From Burkholderiales bacterium (GTDB lineage: Bacteria; Pseudomonadota; Gammaproteobacteria; Burkholderiales; JAEUOS01): a stretch of DNA of 64,000 nucleotides. The position numbers were made by a program, and so were the translations under genes. Under the pieces are notes generated by a model, which searched no databases, was not told the origin of the DNA, and worked only from the letters and a program-made list of their open reading frames with translations. The stretch spans positions 62,001 to 126,000 of the forward strand of contig JAEUOR010000070.1 of NCBI GenBank assembly GCA_016790635.1, written 5' to 3'. Of the stretch, positions 17,734 through 26,689 are shown piece by piece. Positions within the stretch are counted from its first letter, which is position 1. Each line of letters opens with the position of its first letter.

Positions 17734-18530
17734 AAATCGCTGACATCAGCGATCGCGCACGGCTGCTCCTCGAGCATCGCCTGCGCGGAGAAGCCATTGC
17801 GCTGGACGCGAACTGGACTGCGCCGCCCGATATGGCTGTGGCATACGCGATCCAGCGCGCCGGCGAGACGCTCTTCACCGGTTCGCACGGCTATCGCGCC
17901 ATCGGCTACAAGATCGCCGGCACCAACCCCGCGGCGCGTGCCCACCTCAAGATCGACGCGCCGTTCTACGGTCGCCTCTACGACCGCATGGCGAGCGCCG
18001 CCCCGACGGTATTGGAGGCGCGGCCTGACTTCTTTCGCGTGCATGAGGCCGAGATCGCATTGGTGATGGCGCGCGACCTCGCTCCCGATCAGGCGCCGTT
18101 CGACGCGGCCACGATCGAGGCGGCTACCCGCGCAATCTTGCCCGCGGTCGAGATCATTGGCACGCATTTCAACCCCTGGACGCAGGCCGGGGCGCCGAAT
18201 CTCGCCTCGGACAACGCTGCCTTCGGACACTGGATCTTCGGCGCTGCGATCACGGGCTGGTCGAAACTCGATCTCATGAATGGCGAGGTCAGGCTCCTCA
18301 TCGACGGCGCCCCCGCCGCGACCGGCTACGGGCGCAACGTAGACGACGGGCCCTTCGGAGCGTGTGCGTGGCTGGCCAACGCGCTGGTGGCCGCGGGCCG
18401 CACGCTAAAGGCCGGGGAAGACGTGACGACCGGGTCGACCACGCCGCCCGTGCCAGTGGCTGCGGGGCAACGGGTTGTCGCCGACTTCGGACCGTTGGGA
18501 CAGGTTGAGTTCCGAATCGGTGGCGCTTGA
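17730..18530 (+). CDS. 2-keto-4-pentenoate hydratase / fumarylacetoacetase-fold enzyme
   Basis: A 266-residue cytoplasmic enzyme of the MhpD/FAH-like group, which hydrates 2-hydroxypentadienoate-type compounds or decarboxylates oxo acids. Visible marks include AIGYKIAGTNPAARAHL (mirroring the GYKIG motif), the acidic pair in FRVHEAEIALVMARDL for metal binding, and VEIIGTHF. The start codon is TTG inside the OsmC stop. Two alternative activities (hydratase or 4-oxalocrotonate decarboxylase) cannot be separated by sequence alone. Its place at the end of the TRAP operon suggests that the imported acid is metabolised through this step. Confidence 0.88.
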   Translation: MKIADISDRARLLLEHRLRGEAIALDANWTAPPDMAVAYAIQRAGETLFTGSHGYRAIGYKIAGTNPAARAHLKIDAPFYGRLYDRMASAAPTVLEARPDFFRVHEAEIALVMARDLAPDQAPFDAATIEAATRAILPAVEIIGTHFNPWTQAGAPNLASDNAAFGHWIFGAAITGWSKLDLMNGEVRLLIDGAPAATGYGRNVDDGPFGACAWLANALVAAGRTLKAGEDVTTGSTTPPVPVAAGQRVVADFGPLGQVEFRIGGA

Positions 18531-18613
18531 GGTCTGGTTCTTTGTTGCTTTGGTGGCTTTGACACCCAATTCATAGCACGGCCACGTCGTCATTGCGGGC
18601 GAAGATCGATGCC

Positions 18614-19669
18614 CTATAGCCGCCCGGAAAGCTCCGGCCCGCCCGCCTCGTACCGATACGCCCTGAACAAGGCGTTGCTCGGCGCGTGCAGCACCGGATT
18701 GGGATGCTGCATGGGCACGATGTAGTCCCACACGATCTCGCCTGTCGATGTCACTTCGAACACGCGTCCGTTCAGGGACTCGGTGATGAGCGTGTTGCCG
18801 TTGGCCAGGCGCTGCACCCCGCCCATGACCGGGCTGAAGAAGGTCCAGCGCTGCGGGTCGACGAATTGCCACACCGTCGCACCGGTCGCGGGATCGAGTT
18901 CGATGGCGCGCGAGTGCAGCGGCTGGTGCAGGTTGTTCATGCCGTTGGCAAAGAGCGTGATGTTGCCGTTGGGCAGCATCTCGGCGTTGTGCTGGTGGCC
19001 CCAGGTCGCGTCGCGCCGGCTCCACACGATGGCCTTGCTCTTGCGATCGACGATCAGGATCGCATCGAGATGACGAAAGCTCACCAGCACGTTGCCGTCG
19101 TTGGTGATGGCCAGCGAATTGGCGTGCGCCCACTCGCCGCGGTGGCAATCCGGCGCTAACGCCAATGCGCCCGGGTCGGCGTCCTTGAAGGCCCATTCCC
19201 ACACACGAGCGCCGGCACGATCGACCTCGCGCACGACGTCGCCGTACATCTTGCCGTGCAACGAGGTGCCTGCCAGGCCGCCCGGGATTCGGGCGGCATC
19301 CTCGGCGCGCATCTCCTCGCGCGCCAGGTAGAGCGTGTTGCCGTTAGCCAGGCGCAGCAGGTCGTGGTGCTGGTCATGGTCGGTGCATTCCCAGACGACC
19401 TTTCCGTCCCAGTCCAGCTCCAGCATGCGGCCACCCTTGGCGCCCGGGATGGGTATGCCCTCAGGGGTGGCTACCGAACAGAGCAGATGACCGCCTGGCA
19501 ACAAGCAGGCCTTGGAGCCCATGGCGCCGGGCAGGCGCCAGGTGTGGACCACCCGACCTTCCATGTCGATCAGATGCGCCGCCTCGTGGCGCATCGGTGC
19601 GATCAGGGTCAGGCCTGCGCAGGTGGCTTCGGTTCGATGGCTCAGCACGCCGGTCTGGTAGCTCTTCAT
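18614..19669 (-). CDS. Arylsulfotransferase-like beta-propeller protein
   Basis: A 351-residue protein of the arylsulfotransferase (ASST) beta-propeller group. Repeated blades read GNTLYLA, GNVLVSFRHLDAI, GNITLFANG and GNTLITES, and the segment HQHNAEMLPNG is typical. Known ASST enzymes are periplasmic and use an active-site histidine, whereas this protein has no signal peptide, so it may be cytoplasmic or have another activity. It faces the preceding operon tail-to-tail and is followed upstream by the LysR gene in the same orientation. Function uncertain. Confidence 0.75.
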   Translation of the reverse strand: MKSYQTGVLSHRTEATCAGLTLIAPMRHEAAHLIDMEGRVVHTWRLPGAMGSKACLLPGGHLLCSVATPEGIPIPGAKGGRMLELDWDGKVVWECTDHDQHHDLLRLANGNTLYLAREEMRAEDAARIPGGLAGTSLHGKMYGDVVREVDRAGARVWEWAFKDADPGALALAPDCHRGEWAHANSLAITNDGNVLVSFRHLDAILIVDRKSKAIVWSRRDATWGHQHNAEMLPNGNITLFANGMNNLHQPLHSRAIELDPATGATVWQFVDPQRWTFFSPVMGGVQRLANGNTLITESLNGRVFEVTSTGEIVWDYIVPMQHPNPVLHAPSNALFRAYRYEAGGPELSGRL

Positions 19670-19736
19670 TTGTGATCACGCGCGTCTGTAGGCAATGCGC
19701 CTCATTATGGCAATGCTGCGACCACCCGCTTCACGG

Positions 19737-20630
19737 CTACTGCGAGGCAAGACGCGTAGCCATGAAGTCGACGAACGCGCGCACCGCCGCCGGTTGCAGG
19801 CGCGATGAAAGCACCGCGTGCAGCGGCATCTCGGGCAGCGTGTAGTCAGGCAGCACCTGTTCGAGTCGCCCGGCCACGACGCCCTCGCGCGCCAGGCTGG
19901 GCGGCAGCATCGCGATGCCCATGGCGCGCTCTGCCAGAAGCCGCATCAGGCCAACGTTGTTGAGCGCGAAGCGGCCGCGCACGCCGACTTCAATCGTGTT
20001 CGATCCGTTCCTGAAACGCCAGCGCGCCGCACGCGGCGCCGCGGCGACGTGCAAGCAATCATGCTCGACCAATTCGGCAGGCTGCTGCGGGCGGCCGTGG
20101 CGATCGAGGTAGTCGGGCGCTGCAAACAAGGCCTGCTTGAGCGCGCCGATACGCCGGGCGATGAGTTGGTCGCCCTTGACGGCGCCGAGCCGAAAGGCGA
20201 CGTCGATGTGATCAGCGATCAGATCACTGTGGCGGGAGGACAGGTCGAGTTCGAAGCTGATGCCGGGATGCTGCCGGGCAAACTCCGGCAGCAGGGGCCC
20301 GATCCAGTAGATGCCCAAATCGACCGGCATCGACACCCGCAGGTGGCCGCTGGGGCGCTCGGCCGCGGCGCGCAAGGCCTCGTGGGCCAGACCCGCCTCA
20401 TCGACCAAGGGCGCGCAGCGTTCAAAGTAGCGCTGCGCGGGTTCGGTCAGCTCCACCCGCCGCGTCGTACGGTCGAACAGGCGCACGCCCAAGCGACGCT
20501 CCATGCCGGCGATGCGGCGTGACAGGGTCGCGCCGGGTACGCCAAGGTTGGCGCTGGCGCGGCTGAAGCTCCTGCTGCGCGCGACTTCGACGAACAGCGC
20601 CAAATCGTCAAGCGAGGCGGGCTTGGGCAT
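19737..20630 (-). CDS. LysR-family transcriptional regulator
   Basis: A 297-residue LTTR. The N-terminal helix-turn-helix is clear (DLALFVEVARSRSFSRASANLG, shortened here to family core, then GATLSRRIAGMERRLGVRLFDRTTRRVELTEP). The effector domain follows from residue 90 (GHLRVSMPVDLGIYWIGPLLPEFARQHPGI). It is divergent from the oxidoreductase gene with a 113-bp gap that contains a T-N11-A type palindrome. It probably controls that oxidoreductase and the isochorismatase-like gene. The inducer is unknown. Confidence 0.94.
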   Translation of the reverse strand: MPKPASLDDLALFVEVARSRSFSRASANLGVPGATLSRRIAGMERRLGVRLFDRTTRRVELTEPAQRYFERCAPLVDEAGLAHEALRAAAERPSGHLRVSMPVDLGIYWIGPLLPEFARQHPGISFELDLSSRHSDLIADHIDVAFRLGAVKGDQLIARRIGALKQALFAAPDYLDRHGRPQQPAELVEHDCLHVAAAPRAARWRFRNGSNTIEVGVRGRFALNNVGLMRLLAERAMGIAMLPPSLAREGVVAGRLEQVLPDYTLPEMPLHAVLSSRLQPAAVRAFVDFMATRLASQ

Positions 20631-20643
20631 GAACGTGGCTTTA

Positions 20644-20657
20644 TTCCATTTACGGAA
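20644..20657. promoter_or_regulatory. Candidate LysR box
   Basis: TTCC-N6-GGAA at 20644-20657 sits 14 bp before the LysR start on one side and 86 bp before the oxidoreductase on the other. It includes a T-N11-A pair, the core of LysR-type sites. Confidence 0.5.
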
Positions 20658-20743
20658 ATGTCTACTTCATTCTAGCCACTTGTGGTCAGATGCAGACTGC
20701 GCCACGATGCACCCCCGAATTCGTTTGTTGGAGCAAGACAGTG

Positions 20744-21685
20744 ATGAAAGCCATCCGCATACACGCCTACGGCGGGCCCGAACAGATGCAGTTCGAAGAC
20801 GCGCCGGTCCCCGAATGCCGGGCCGGCGACGTGTTGGTGCGTGTGGTCGCCGCCAGCATCAACCCGATCGACTGGAAACTGCGCTCGGGTGCGATGGCCA
20901 AGGGCATCCCGAAGAGCTTCCCGTTCGTGCTGGGCCAGGATGGGGCCGGCGTCGTCGAGGCGGTCGGCAGCGACGTGCAGGGCTTCGCCATCGGCGACGA
21001 GGTCTTCTTCTACGCCGAGTTTGCGCGGGGCGGCAGCTACGCGCAGTTCGTCGCCGTCGATGCCGCCCAGGTGGCAAAAAAGCCGCGCACGGTGACATTC
21101 GCCACCGCGGCGGCCTTGCCGACGCCGGGGCAGGCCGCATGGACCGCGCTGATCGAGACGGCGCGGCTCGAGCGCGGCATGCGCGTACTGATTCACGGCG
21201 CGGCGGGTGCGCTCGGCACGATCGCCGTGCAACTGGCCAAACAGCAAGGCGCGCATGTCGTGGCGACCGCGAGCGGCGAGGGCATGGCACTGGTCGCGAG
21301 CCTCGGTGCCGATGAGGTCATTGACTACCGGCAACAGCGCTTCGAGTCGGTTGCGCGTGGCCTCGATGTGGTGCTCGACACGATCGGCGGCGCGACCCAG
21401 GAGGCATCCTGGTCCACCCTGCGTCCGGGCGGCTTGCTGGTTGCCACTGCGATACCGCCGGCGCCTGACCGCGCGGCGGCCGCCGGCGTGCGCGCGGCGT
21501 TCGTCTTCACGCCACCGCGCGGCGCGGTGCTCGCCCAGTTGGCCGAGCGGGTCGACCGCGGGCTGCGCGTCATCGTCGGCCGGGAGTTCGCGCTATCCGA
21601 TGCGGCCGCCGCGCACCGTCTCGGCGAAAGCGGCCGAGCGCACGGCAAGATGGTGCTGCATGTCACGGCGCCGGCGGCAAATTGA
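20744..21685 (+). CDS. NADP-dependent quinone oxidoreductase (zinc-independent MDR)
   Basis: A 313-residue medium-chain dehydrogenase/reductase. The catalytic half begins IRIHAYGGPEQMQFEDAPVP, cut to its family core, and the nucleotide fold has HGAAGALGTIAVQLAK, a form of AxxGxxG. The zinc-ligand pattern of alcohol dehydrogenases is absent, which favours a quinone oxidoreductase/enoyl reductase. The ATG at 20744 is preferred; a GTG sits one codon before it. It is divergent from the LysR gene and lies 49 bp before the hydrolase. It probably reduces quinones or reactive carbonyls. Confidence 0.9.
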   Translation: MKAIRIHAYGGPEQMQFEDAPVPECRAGDVLVRVVAASINPIDWKLRSGAMAKGIPKSFPFVLGQDGAGVVEAVGSDVQGFAIGDEVFFYAEFARGGSYAQFVAVDAAQVAKKPRTVTFATAAALPTPGQAAWTALIETARLERGMRVLIHGAAGALGTIAVQLAKQQGAHVVATASGEGMALVASLGADEVIDYRQQRFESVARGLDVVLDTIGGATQEASWSTLRPGGLLVATAIPPAPDRAAAAGVRAAFVFTPPRGAVLAQLAERVDRGLRVIVGREFALSDAAAAHRLGESGRAHGKMVLHVTAPAAN

Positions 21686-21734
21686 CCGCAGTCCCACAGC
21701 AGGCTTGAGTAATCCACCCACCACGGAGGCACAG

Positions 21735-22304
21735 ATGCACCGTTTTGCCATCGAAGACACCGCGATGATCCTGATCGACCATCAGGTCGGCACCAACACC
21801 TGGGCCAAGAGTACGCCGCTGGCACTGCTGCAGGCCAATGTCGTCATCCTGGCCAAGTTCGCCAAGGGCACCGGCATGCCGCTGGTCCTGACCTCGAGCC
21901 AGGAGACCAACGTCAACGTGCAGGGGCCCTTGATGCCCGAACTCGAAACTATCGCGCCCAAAGAGTTCGCCGCGCGCATCAAGCGCACCGGCGTTGTCAA
22001 CGCCTGGGACGACGAGGCATTCGCCAACGCCTGTCGCGCGACCGGCAAGCGCAACTTCGTGATGGCCGGCGTGACCACCGACGTCTGCATGGTGTCGCCG
22101 GCGATCAGCGCCGTCGATGAGGGCTTCAACGTACAGGTGGTCTGCGACGCCTGCGGCTCGGGCAATCAGATCGCCGAGGAGATGGCGTGGCGCCGGATGG
22201 AGCGCGCCGGCGTACAACTCACCAGCACCACCGCGATGATCGCCGAGCTGGTGCGCAACTGGGCCTCGCCGGCTGGCGCAGTGGCGTTTCCGCTGCTGAC
22301 ATGA
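21735..22304 (+). CDS. Isochorismatase-family hydrolase
   Basis: A 189-residue cysteine hydrolase. The expected catalytic triad is visible: D15 (LIDHQ), K83 (RIKRTG) and C118 (TTDVCM), preceded by the usual GVTTDVC turn. A good ribosome-binding site CGGAGG lies 6 bp before the ATG at 21735. Similar to YcaC-type hydrolases of unknown substrate rather than true isochorismatase. It follows the quinone oxidoreductase in the same direction and may share its LysR control. Confidence 0.92.
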   Translation: MHRFAIEDTAMILIDHQVGTNTWAKSTPLALLQANVVILAKFAKGTGMPLVLTSSQETNVNVQGPLMPELETIAPKEFAARIKRTGVVNAWDDEAFANACRATGKRNFVMAGVTTDVCMVSPAISAVDEGFNVQVVCDACGSGNQIAEEMAWRRMERAGVQLTSTTAMIAELVRNWASPAGAVAFPLLT

Positions 22305-22328
22305 TGGGGTGACGCCAGGTCGAGCGCC

Positions 22329-23111
22329 TCAATAGCGCAAGTTCGCCATCAGCGCCCCGAGATCCGCCGCGCGCAGGCGCTCGGCCAGGGCCTGCGCGCG
22401 CGCCTCGCTCCATGCGGCGCCGCTGGCTGCCAGCGCCACCGCAGCCAGCCCCGGCCGGCCCGCGCAGGTCAGCGGCACAGCCACCGAACAGATGCCCGGC
22501 ACGGTGTCGCCAAGGTTGACCGCCAGCCCAAGCTTGCGCGAGCGCGCCAGCATGCGACGCACGCCCGGCCAATGCGCCGGATCGCGTTCGTTCACCACCG
22601 CCCGATTGGCGACCTCGACTGCGCGCTGCTCGGAGCGCGGCAAGGTCATCCACATCGCAATGCCGCCGGCAGTGCCGCACAGCGGCCGGCGCCCGCCGAC
22701 GTCCAGCATCAGCCCCTCACCGCGCGTGGGGCCGTCGTGCCGCGCCAGGCAGACCGATTCCTGGCCGCTGCGTATCTTGAGAAAGACACTGCCGCGCAAC
22801 TCGCGGGCCAGCGCGGCCAGGGGCGCCTCGGCCACGCGTCCCAGGTCGTAGTACGGCGCTGCCGCCAGTCCCAGTTCGTACGCCAGCGGGCCCAGTGTGT
22901 AATGGCGGCTATCCGGCACCCGGTTCACGAGGCGCTCGTCGGCCAGGGCGGCGAGCAGCCGATGCACGGTACCGGGGTCGAGCGCGGTGCGGCGGGCCAG
23001 GTCGCTCAGCCGCCAGCCGACCTGCCCACGAGTGGCCAGCAGCCGCAGCAGACCGATCGACCGCCGCAGGGAGCGGGTCAGCTGGGTGCGTGCGTCTGTG
23101 TCGCCGGTCAT
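22329..23111 (-). CDS. IclR-family transcriptional regulator
   Basis: A 260-residue regulator with the winged-helix domain at residues 17-75 (LLRLLATRG, LSDLARRTALDPGTVHRLLAAL) and the IclR effector domain from about 85 to 255 (SVFLKIRSGQESVCLARHDGP, PGICSVAVPLTCAGRPGLAAVAL). It is divergent from the Bug receptor gene with a 98-bp gap holding an A/T-rich inverted repeat. It most likely controls the receptor and the downstream enolase-superfamily gene in response to the substrate of that pathway. Confidence 0.94.
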   Translation of the reverse strand: MTGDTDARTQLTRSLRRSIGLLRLLATRGQVGWRLSDLARRTALDPGTVHRLLAALADERLVNRVPDSRHYTLGPLAYELGLAAAPYYDLGRVAEAPLAALARELRGSVFLKIRSGQESVCLARHDGPTRGEGLMLDVGGRRPLCGTAGGIAMWMTLPRSEQRAVEVANRAVVNERDPAHWPGVRRMLARSRKLGLAVNLGDTVPGICSVAVPLTCAGRPGLAAVALAASGAAWSEARAQALAERLRAADLGALMANLRY

Positions 23112-23130
23112 TTTTGCATTCTATGAAAAA
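23111..23130. promoter_or_regulatory. A/T-rich inverted repeat between iclR-type gene and Bug gene
   Basis: TTTTTGCAT-TCT-ATGAAAAA forms a near-palindrome (one extra G in the left arm) starting on the first base of the IclR start codon. Its position and its A/T contrast with the GC-rich surroundings make it a candidate autoregulatory operator. Confidence 0.4.
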
Positions 23131-23209
23131 GTGCGGTAACCGACGCTTGTGCGCACAGGCGAGGCGGTTAGGATGGTCCCTTCATCCATCCGGCTGGAGC
23201 GTGACCACC

Positions 23210-24193
23210 GTGGCCCCTTTCCATTCATTCGCCCGCAGCGGCCTGCGCCTCCTCGCCGCCAGCCTGTGCGCCATGGCCGGCCTGGCGGCGGCTCAGGGTT
23301 ATCCGAGCGCGCCCGTGCGTGTCGTCGTGCCCTTCCCGGCCGGATCGGGCGTCGACGGCGTCGCGCGCATGGTCGCCTCGCGCATGGCCGAAGGACTGGG
23401 TCAGCCGGTCATCATCGACAACCGCGCCGGGGCCGGCGGCAACATCGGCACCGAGTTCGTCGCGCGCGCGCCCAAGGACGGCCACACCCTGCTGCTGAAC
23501 GCGACGCAGCTGGTCGGCAACCCGGGCATCAGCAACGTCAAGTACGACGCCATCGCCGACTTCGCGCCGATCGGCCTGATCTCGCGCGTGGCCGCGCTCC
23601 TGGTCGTGCCGCCGGATTCACCTGCGCGCAGCGTCGCGGAGCTGGTCACGCTCGCCAGGTCCAGGCCGGGCGCGCTCAGCTACGCCTCGGGCGGCAACGG
23701 CGGCATCGGCCACTATTCAGGCGAGTTGTTCAAGTCGCTGGGCGGCAACCTGGACATCGTCCACGTGCCCTATCGCAGCGCGGCCGAGCAGGTGACCTCG
23801 GTAATGACCAGCCAGACCCAGCTTGCCTACCCGGCGATCCAGATCGCGCTGCCGCAGGTGCAGGCCGGCAAGCTGCGTGCGCTGGCCGTCACGACCTCGC
23901 GTCGCAGCGTGGCGCTGCCGGACGTGCCCACTATGGCCGAGGCCTATCCGCCCGGATTCGTGCTCGACGCGTGGTACGGCCTACTTGCCCCGGCCGGCAC
24001 GCCACAGCCTGCGATCGCGCGCCTGAGCGCGGAAATGCTCAAGGTGCTGGCCGACCCGGCGGTGCGCCAGTCGCTGACCACTGCCAGCCAGGAGATCGTC
24101 GGCAGCACGCCGGCGGCATTCGCCGAGGTGATCGCGCGCGACCTCAAGGTCTGGACCGACCTGGCGGTGCGCCTCAAGGTGCGCGCGGACTGA
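23210..24193 (+). CDS. Bug/TctC-family tripartite tricarboxylate receptor
   Basis: A 327-residue periplasmic receptor with a signal peptide ending near residue 28 (LAAAQG). The Bug motifs YPSAPVRVVVPFPAGSGVD, GAGGNIGTEFVA and VHVPYR are present. GTG at 23210 was chosen because GGAG lies 10 bp upstream; GTG at 23201 is too close to that site. No permease gene accompanies it. The enolase-superfamily gene begins 6 bp after its stop and the IclR regulator is divergent, suggesting uptake of the acid that the enolase enzyme dehydrates or isomerises. Confidence 0.92.
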   Translation: MAPFHSFARSGLRLLAASLCAMAGLAAAQGYPSAPVRVVVPFPAGSGVDGVARMVASRMAEGLGQPVIIDNRAGAGGNIGTEFVARAPKDGHTLLLNATQLVGNPGISNVKYDAIADFAPIGLISRVAALLVVPPDSPARSVAELVTLARSRPGALSYASGGNGGIGHYSGELFKSLGGNLDIVHVPYRSAAEQVTSVMTSQTQLAYPAIQIALPQVQAGKLRALAVTTSRRSVALPDVPTMAEAYPPGFVLDAWYGLLAPAGTPQPAIARLSAEMLKVLADPAVRQSLTTASQEIVGSTPAAFAEVIARDLKVWTDLAVRLKVRAD

Positions 24194-24199
24194 CGCAGC

Positions 24200-25315
24200 G
24201 TGGCCGCCGTCGTGCCGCACGCGCCGATCCGCTCGGTGCGCACCGTCTGCTATGCGCAGCCCATGGTGCCGATCCACACCGGTCGCTTCACCGGCGACCT
24301 CGAGCTGACGCTGACGATCGTCGAAGCCGAGGACGGCCGTTGCGGCTATTCCACCGCGCGCGCGCACGGCGGGCAGCCCGGCACGGTCATCGCCGCGCAG
24401 GTGGAACGCTCGCTGGCGGCCGTGGCGATCGGCCGCGATGCGTCCGATCCCGCCGCACTTTGGATGCAGATGGCGGCGCAGGAGCCGCCGGGTTATGTGA
24501 GCACCTTCGCCATCGCGGCCCTCGACGTCGCCCTGTGGGACCTGCACGCGCGCACCCGTGGCCTGCCACTTGCGCATTGCCTGGGCGGCGGCCGCAACGC
24601 CATGCGCGCCTACGCCAGTTCGGGCCACCATGCCGACGTCGACGGTTATCTCAAGGACTTTGCGCGCGCGCGCGCGGCCGGTTTCACCGCCTACAAGGCC
24701 CACCCGTTTTGCGACGCCGCGCGCGACATCGAACTCGCGCAGGTGCTGCGCGCGGCCGCCGGGCCCGGATTCCGCCTGATGTTAGACGCCGCCAAGCGCT
24801 ACACGCCGGAGGGCGCGCTCGCGGTCGGGCGCGCCCTCCAGGACCTTGGGTTCCACTGGTTCGAGGAACCGCTGCCGCAGCACGACTGGGCCGGCTACCG
24901 TGCCTTGCGCCAGGCGCTCTCGATTCCGGTGATCGGCGGAGAGACCCTGCCCGGCCTGGCGCCCGCGGTGGCCAACGCCATTGACGCCGGCGCTTACGCC
25001 GCGGTGCTGGCCGACGTGTACTGGAAGGGGGGCGTCAGCGGCCTCTTGCGCACGCTCGCCCTGTGCCGGGAACGCGGCATGCCGGTGGTGTCGCACCATG
25101 GCGCCAGCCCCTTGATGGACCTGGCGAATCTGCAGGTGCTGTGCGGCGCCAGCGAGGTGGAAATGATCGAGGTGCTGTCGCCCCAGTCAGCGTACCAGTA
25201 CGGCCTCTGCGCATACCTTCAGGTCGACGCCGACGGCCAGGCGCGCCTGCCGGACGCGGCCGGGCTGGGTGCCCTGCCGGACTGGGACTACATCGAGAAG
25301 CATCGGCGCAGCTGA
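24200..25315 (+). CDS. Enolase-superfamily mandelate racemase/muconate lactonizing-type enzyme
   Basis: A 371-residue TIM-barrel enzyme. Metal ligands are D196 (LMLDAAKR), E222 (WFEEPLP) and E248 (GGETL). Candidate acid/base residues are K166 and H168 in YKAHP and the H299/H300 pair (VSHHGAS), placing it near the mandelate racemase subgroup. It would abstract a proton alpha to a carboxylate, causing dehydration or racemisation of an acid sugar or related acid. GTG start at 24200, 6 bp after the Bug gene. The true substrate needs assays. Confidence 0.88.
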   Translation: MAAVVPHAPIRSVRTVCYAQPMVPIHTGRFTGDLELTLTIVEAEDGRCGYSTARAHGGQPGTVIAAQVERSLAAVAIGRDASDPAALWMQMAAQEPPGYVSTFAIAALDVALWDLHARTRGLPLAHCLGGGRNAMRAYASSGHHADVDGYLKDFARARAAGFTAYKAHPFCDAARDIELAQVLRAAAGPGFRLMLDAAKRYTPEGALAVGRALQDLGFHWFEEPLPQHDWAGYRALRQALSIPVIGGETLPGLAPAVANAIDAGAYAAVLADVYWKGGVSGLLRTLALCRERGMPVVSHHGASPLMDLANLQVLCGASEVEMIEVLSPQSAYQYGLCAYLQVDADGQARLPDAAGLGALPDWDYIEKHRRS

Positions 25316-25348
25316 ACGGGCCGCCGGGAATCGGCGGGACGATGCGCG

Positions 25349-26515
25349 TCAGATGGCCAGCGCTCGCGCCGCATCCAGCGTCAGGCCCAGGCCGAAACCG
25401 GGTTCGTCGGAGGGTGCAAGGCGCCCCTTCACCGGCACCGGCGTGCCCGGCGTCAAGCGCACCTCCTCCAGCGGCACGCCCGGCGCAGAGCCGACGAAGT
25501 ACTCGCCCTGCGGCACATTTGGCACCGCCAGCGAGAAGTGCTGTCCATAGGCCGTGTTCATGCCCGCGTGCAGGATCACGGGCCTGCCCGCAGCGCGCGC
25601 CAGTTCGGCGATGCGCAGGCAGCCGCTGAGGCCAGAGGCCCAGCCGATGTCGGGCTGCAGCACGTCGAGGCAGCCGGCACGCAGCGCGCGCTCGAACGGC
25701 TCGGGCGTGTACCAGTGTTCGCCGCCGGCCAGCGCCTGGCCCGGCGTGCCTGCACGCAGCGCCGCGAGACCGTCGAAGTCCTCCGGCATCAGGCAGTCCT
25801 CGATCCAGCTTAAGCCCATGGGCCGAACGCGTGCGGCGAATTCCAGCGCATAGGGCAGGTCGAAGGCCATCCAGCAGTCGACCATCAGATCGCGCTCAAG
25901 GCCTGCCAGTGCGCGCACCTCGCGCAACAGCGCCTCGTTGGCGTCCAGCCCCGCAGGCCCATCGGCAGGACCGTACGGACACGCGATCTTGAGCGCATCG
26001 AACCCCAGCTCCAGATACCAGTCCGGGTCGTTGCCGGTCGCGTAGACCGGGAGGTCGGCACGCGCGCCGCCGCCCAACAGGCGGTGCACGGGCTGGCATT
26101 CGTGCCTGCCGCGCAGGTCCCACAGCGCCAGGTCGATGGCGCTGATCGCATAGCAGGACAGGCCGCCGGCGTAGGGCGAGGTCAGGCGCTGCAGCATCTG
26201 CCAGAGCGCAGCGATGTCTTCGCAAGACTCCCCGGCCAGGAGCGGCGCCAGGTGCTCGTTGATGATCGCGATCACCGGACTGCCGTAGCGCGTCATGCCC
26301 AGGCCCCACTGGCCGTCTTGCGCCGTGACGATGCAGGCCACCGCGGGCCAGCGCGGCCGCCAGCTCGAGCGCAGGCGCTTGAAGCGCGCGTAGTGCGACA
26401 TCGGGTTCGCGACTTCGGCGTGGTCCACCCAGGCCGGACGGCGCGCGGACGTGCGCGCGGGGCCGCCGACCAGGTCGCTGCGGATGGCAAAGGCGTGGAC
26501 CGAACGGATCTTCAT
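25349..26515 (-). CDS. L-rhamnonate dehydratase-like enolase-superfamily enzyme
   Basis: A 388-residue enzyme resembling L-rhamnonate dehydratase: the N-terminal NPMSHYARFK segment, metal ligands D213 (MVDCWM), E239 (SWIEDC) and E266 (GGEHW), then LQPDIGWASGLSG, and the C-terminal EYFVGSAPGVPLEEV. In this group it removes water from an aldonic acid to give a 2-keto-3-deoxy acid. ATG 26515 is preferred; an upstream TTG extends the frame by nine residues without similarity. It converges on the preceding enolase gene, leaving a 33-bp gap. A matching aldolase is encoded further on at 27377-28156. Substrate identity is likely but not certain. Confidence 0.82.
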   Translation of the reverse strand: MKIRSVHAFAIRSDLVGGPARTSARRPAWVDHAEVANPMSHYARFKRLRSSWRPRWPAVACIVTAQDGQWGLGMTRYGSPVIAIINEHLAPLLAGESCEDIAALWQMLQRLTSPYAGGLSCYAISAIDLALWDLRGRHECQPVHRLLGGGARADLPVYATGNDPDWYLELGFDALKIACPYGPADGPAGLDANEALLREVRALAGLERDLMVDCWMAFDLPYALEFAARVRPMGLSWIEDCLMPEDFDGLAALRAGTPGQALAGGEHWYTPEPFERALRAGCLDVLQPDIGWASGLSGCLRIAELARAAGRPVILHAGMNTAYGQHFSLAVPNVPQGEYFVGSAPGVPLEEVRLTPGTPVPVKGRLAPSDEPGFGLGLTLDAARALAI

Positions 26516-26689
26516 GGCGATGGGGGCGCGTGCGCGAAACAATCCGCGCTGATCAGCTGGCGCGCGACGTCATTGGCAACGACGCCGATTGTTCGCAACC
26601 CCTGGCGATCGCGGCGCGGTGTATTGAACGAACGGGAACCGGACGTTGCCGCCGAACGCATGCAACTGCCGGCGACGCAGAGCAGCGAC

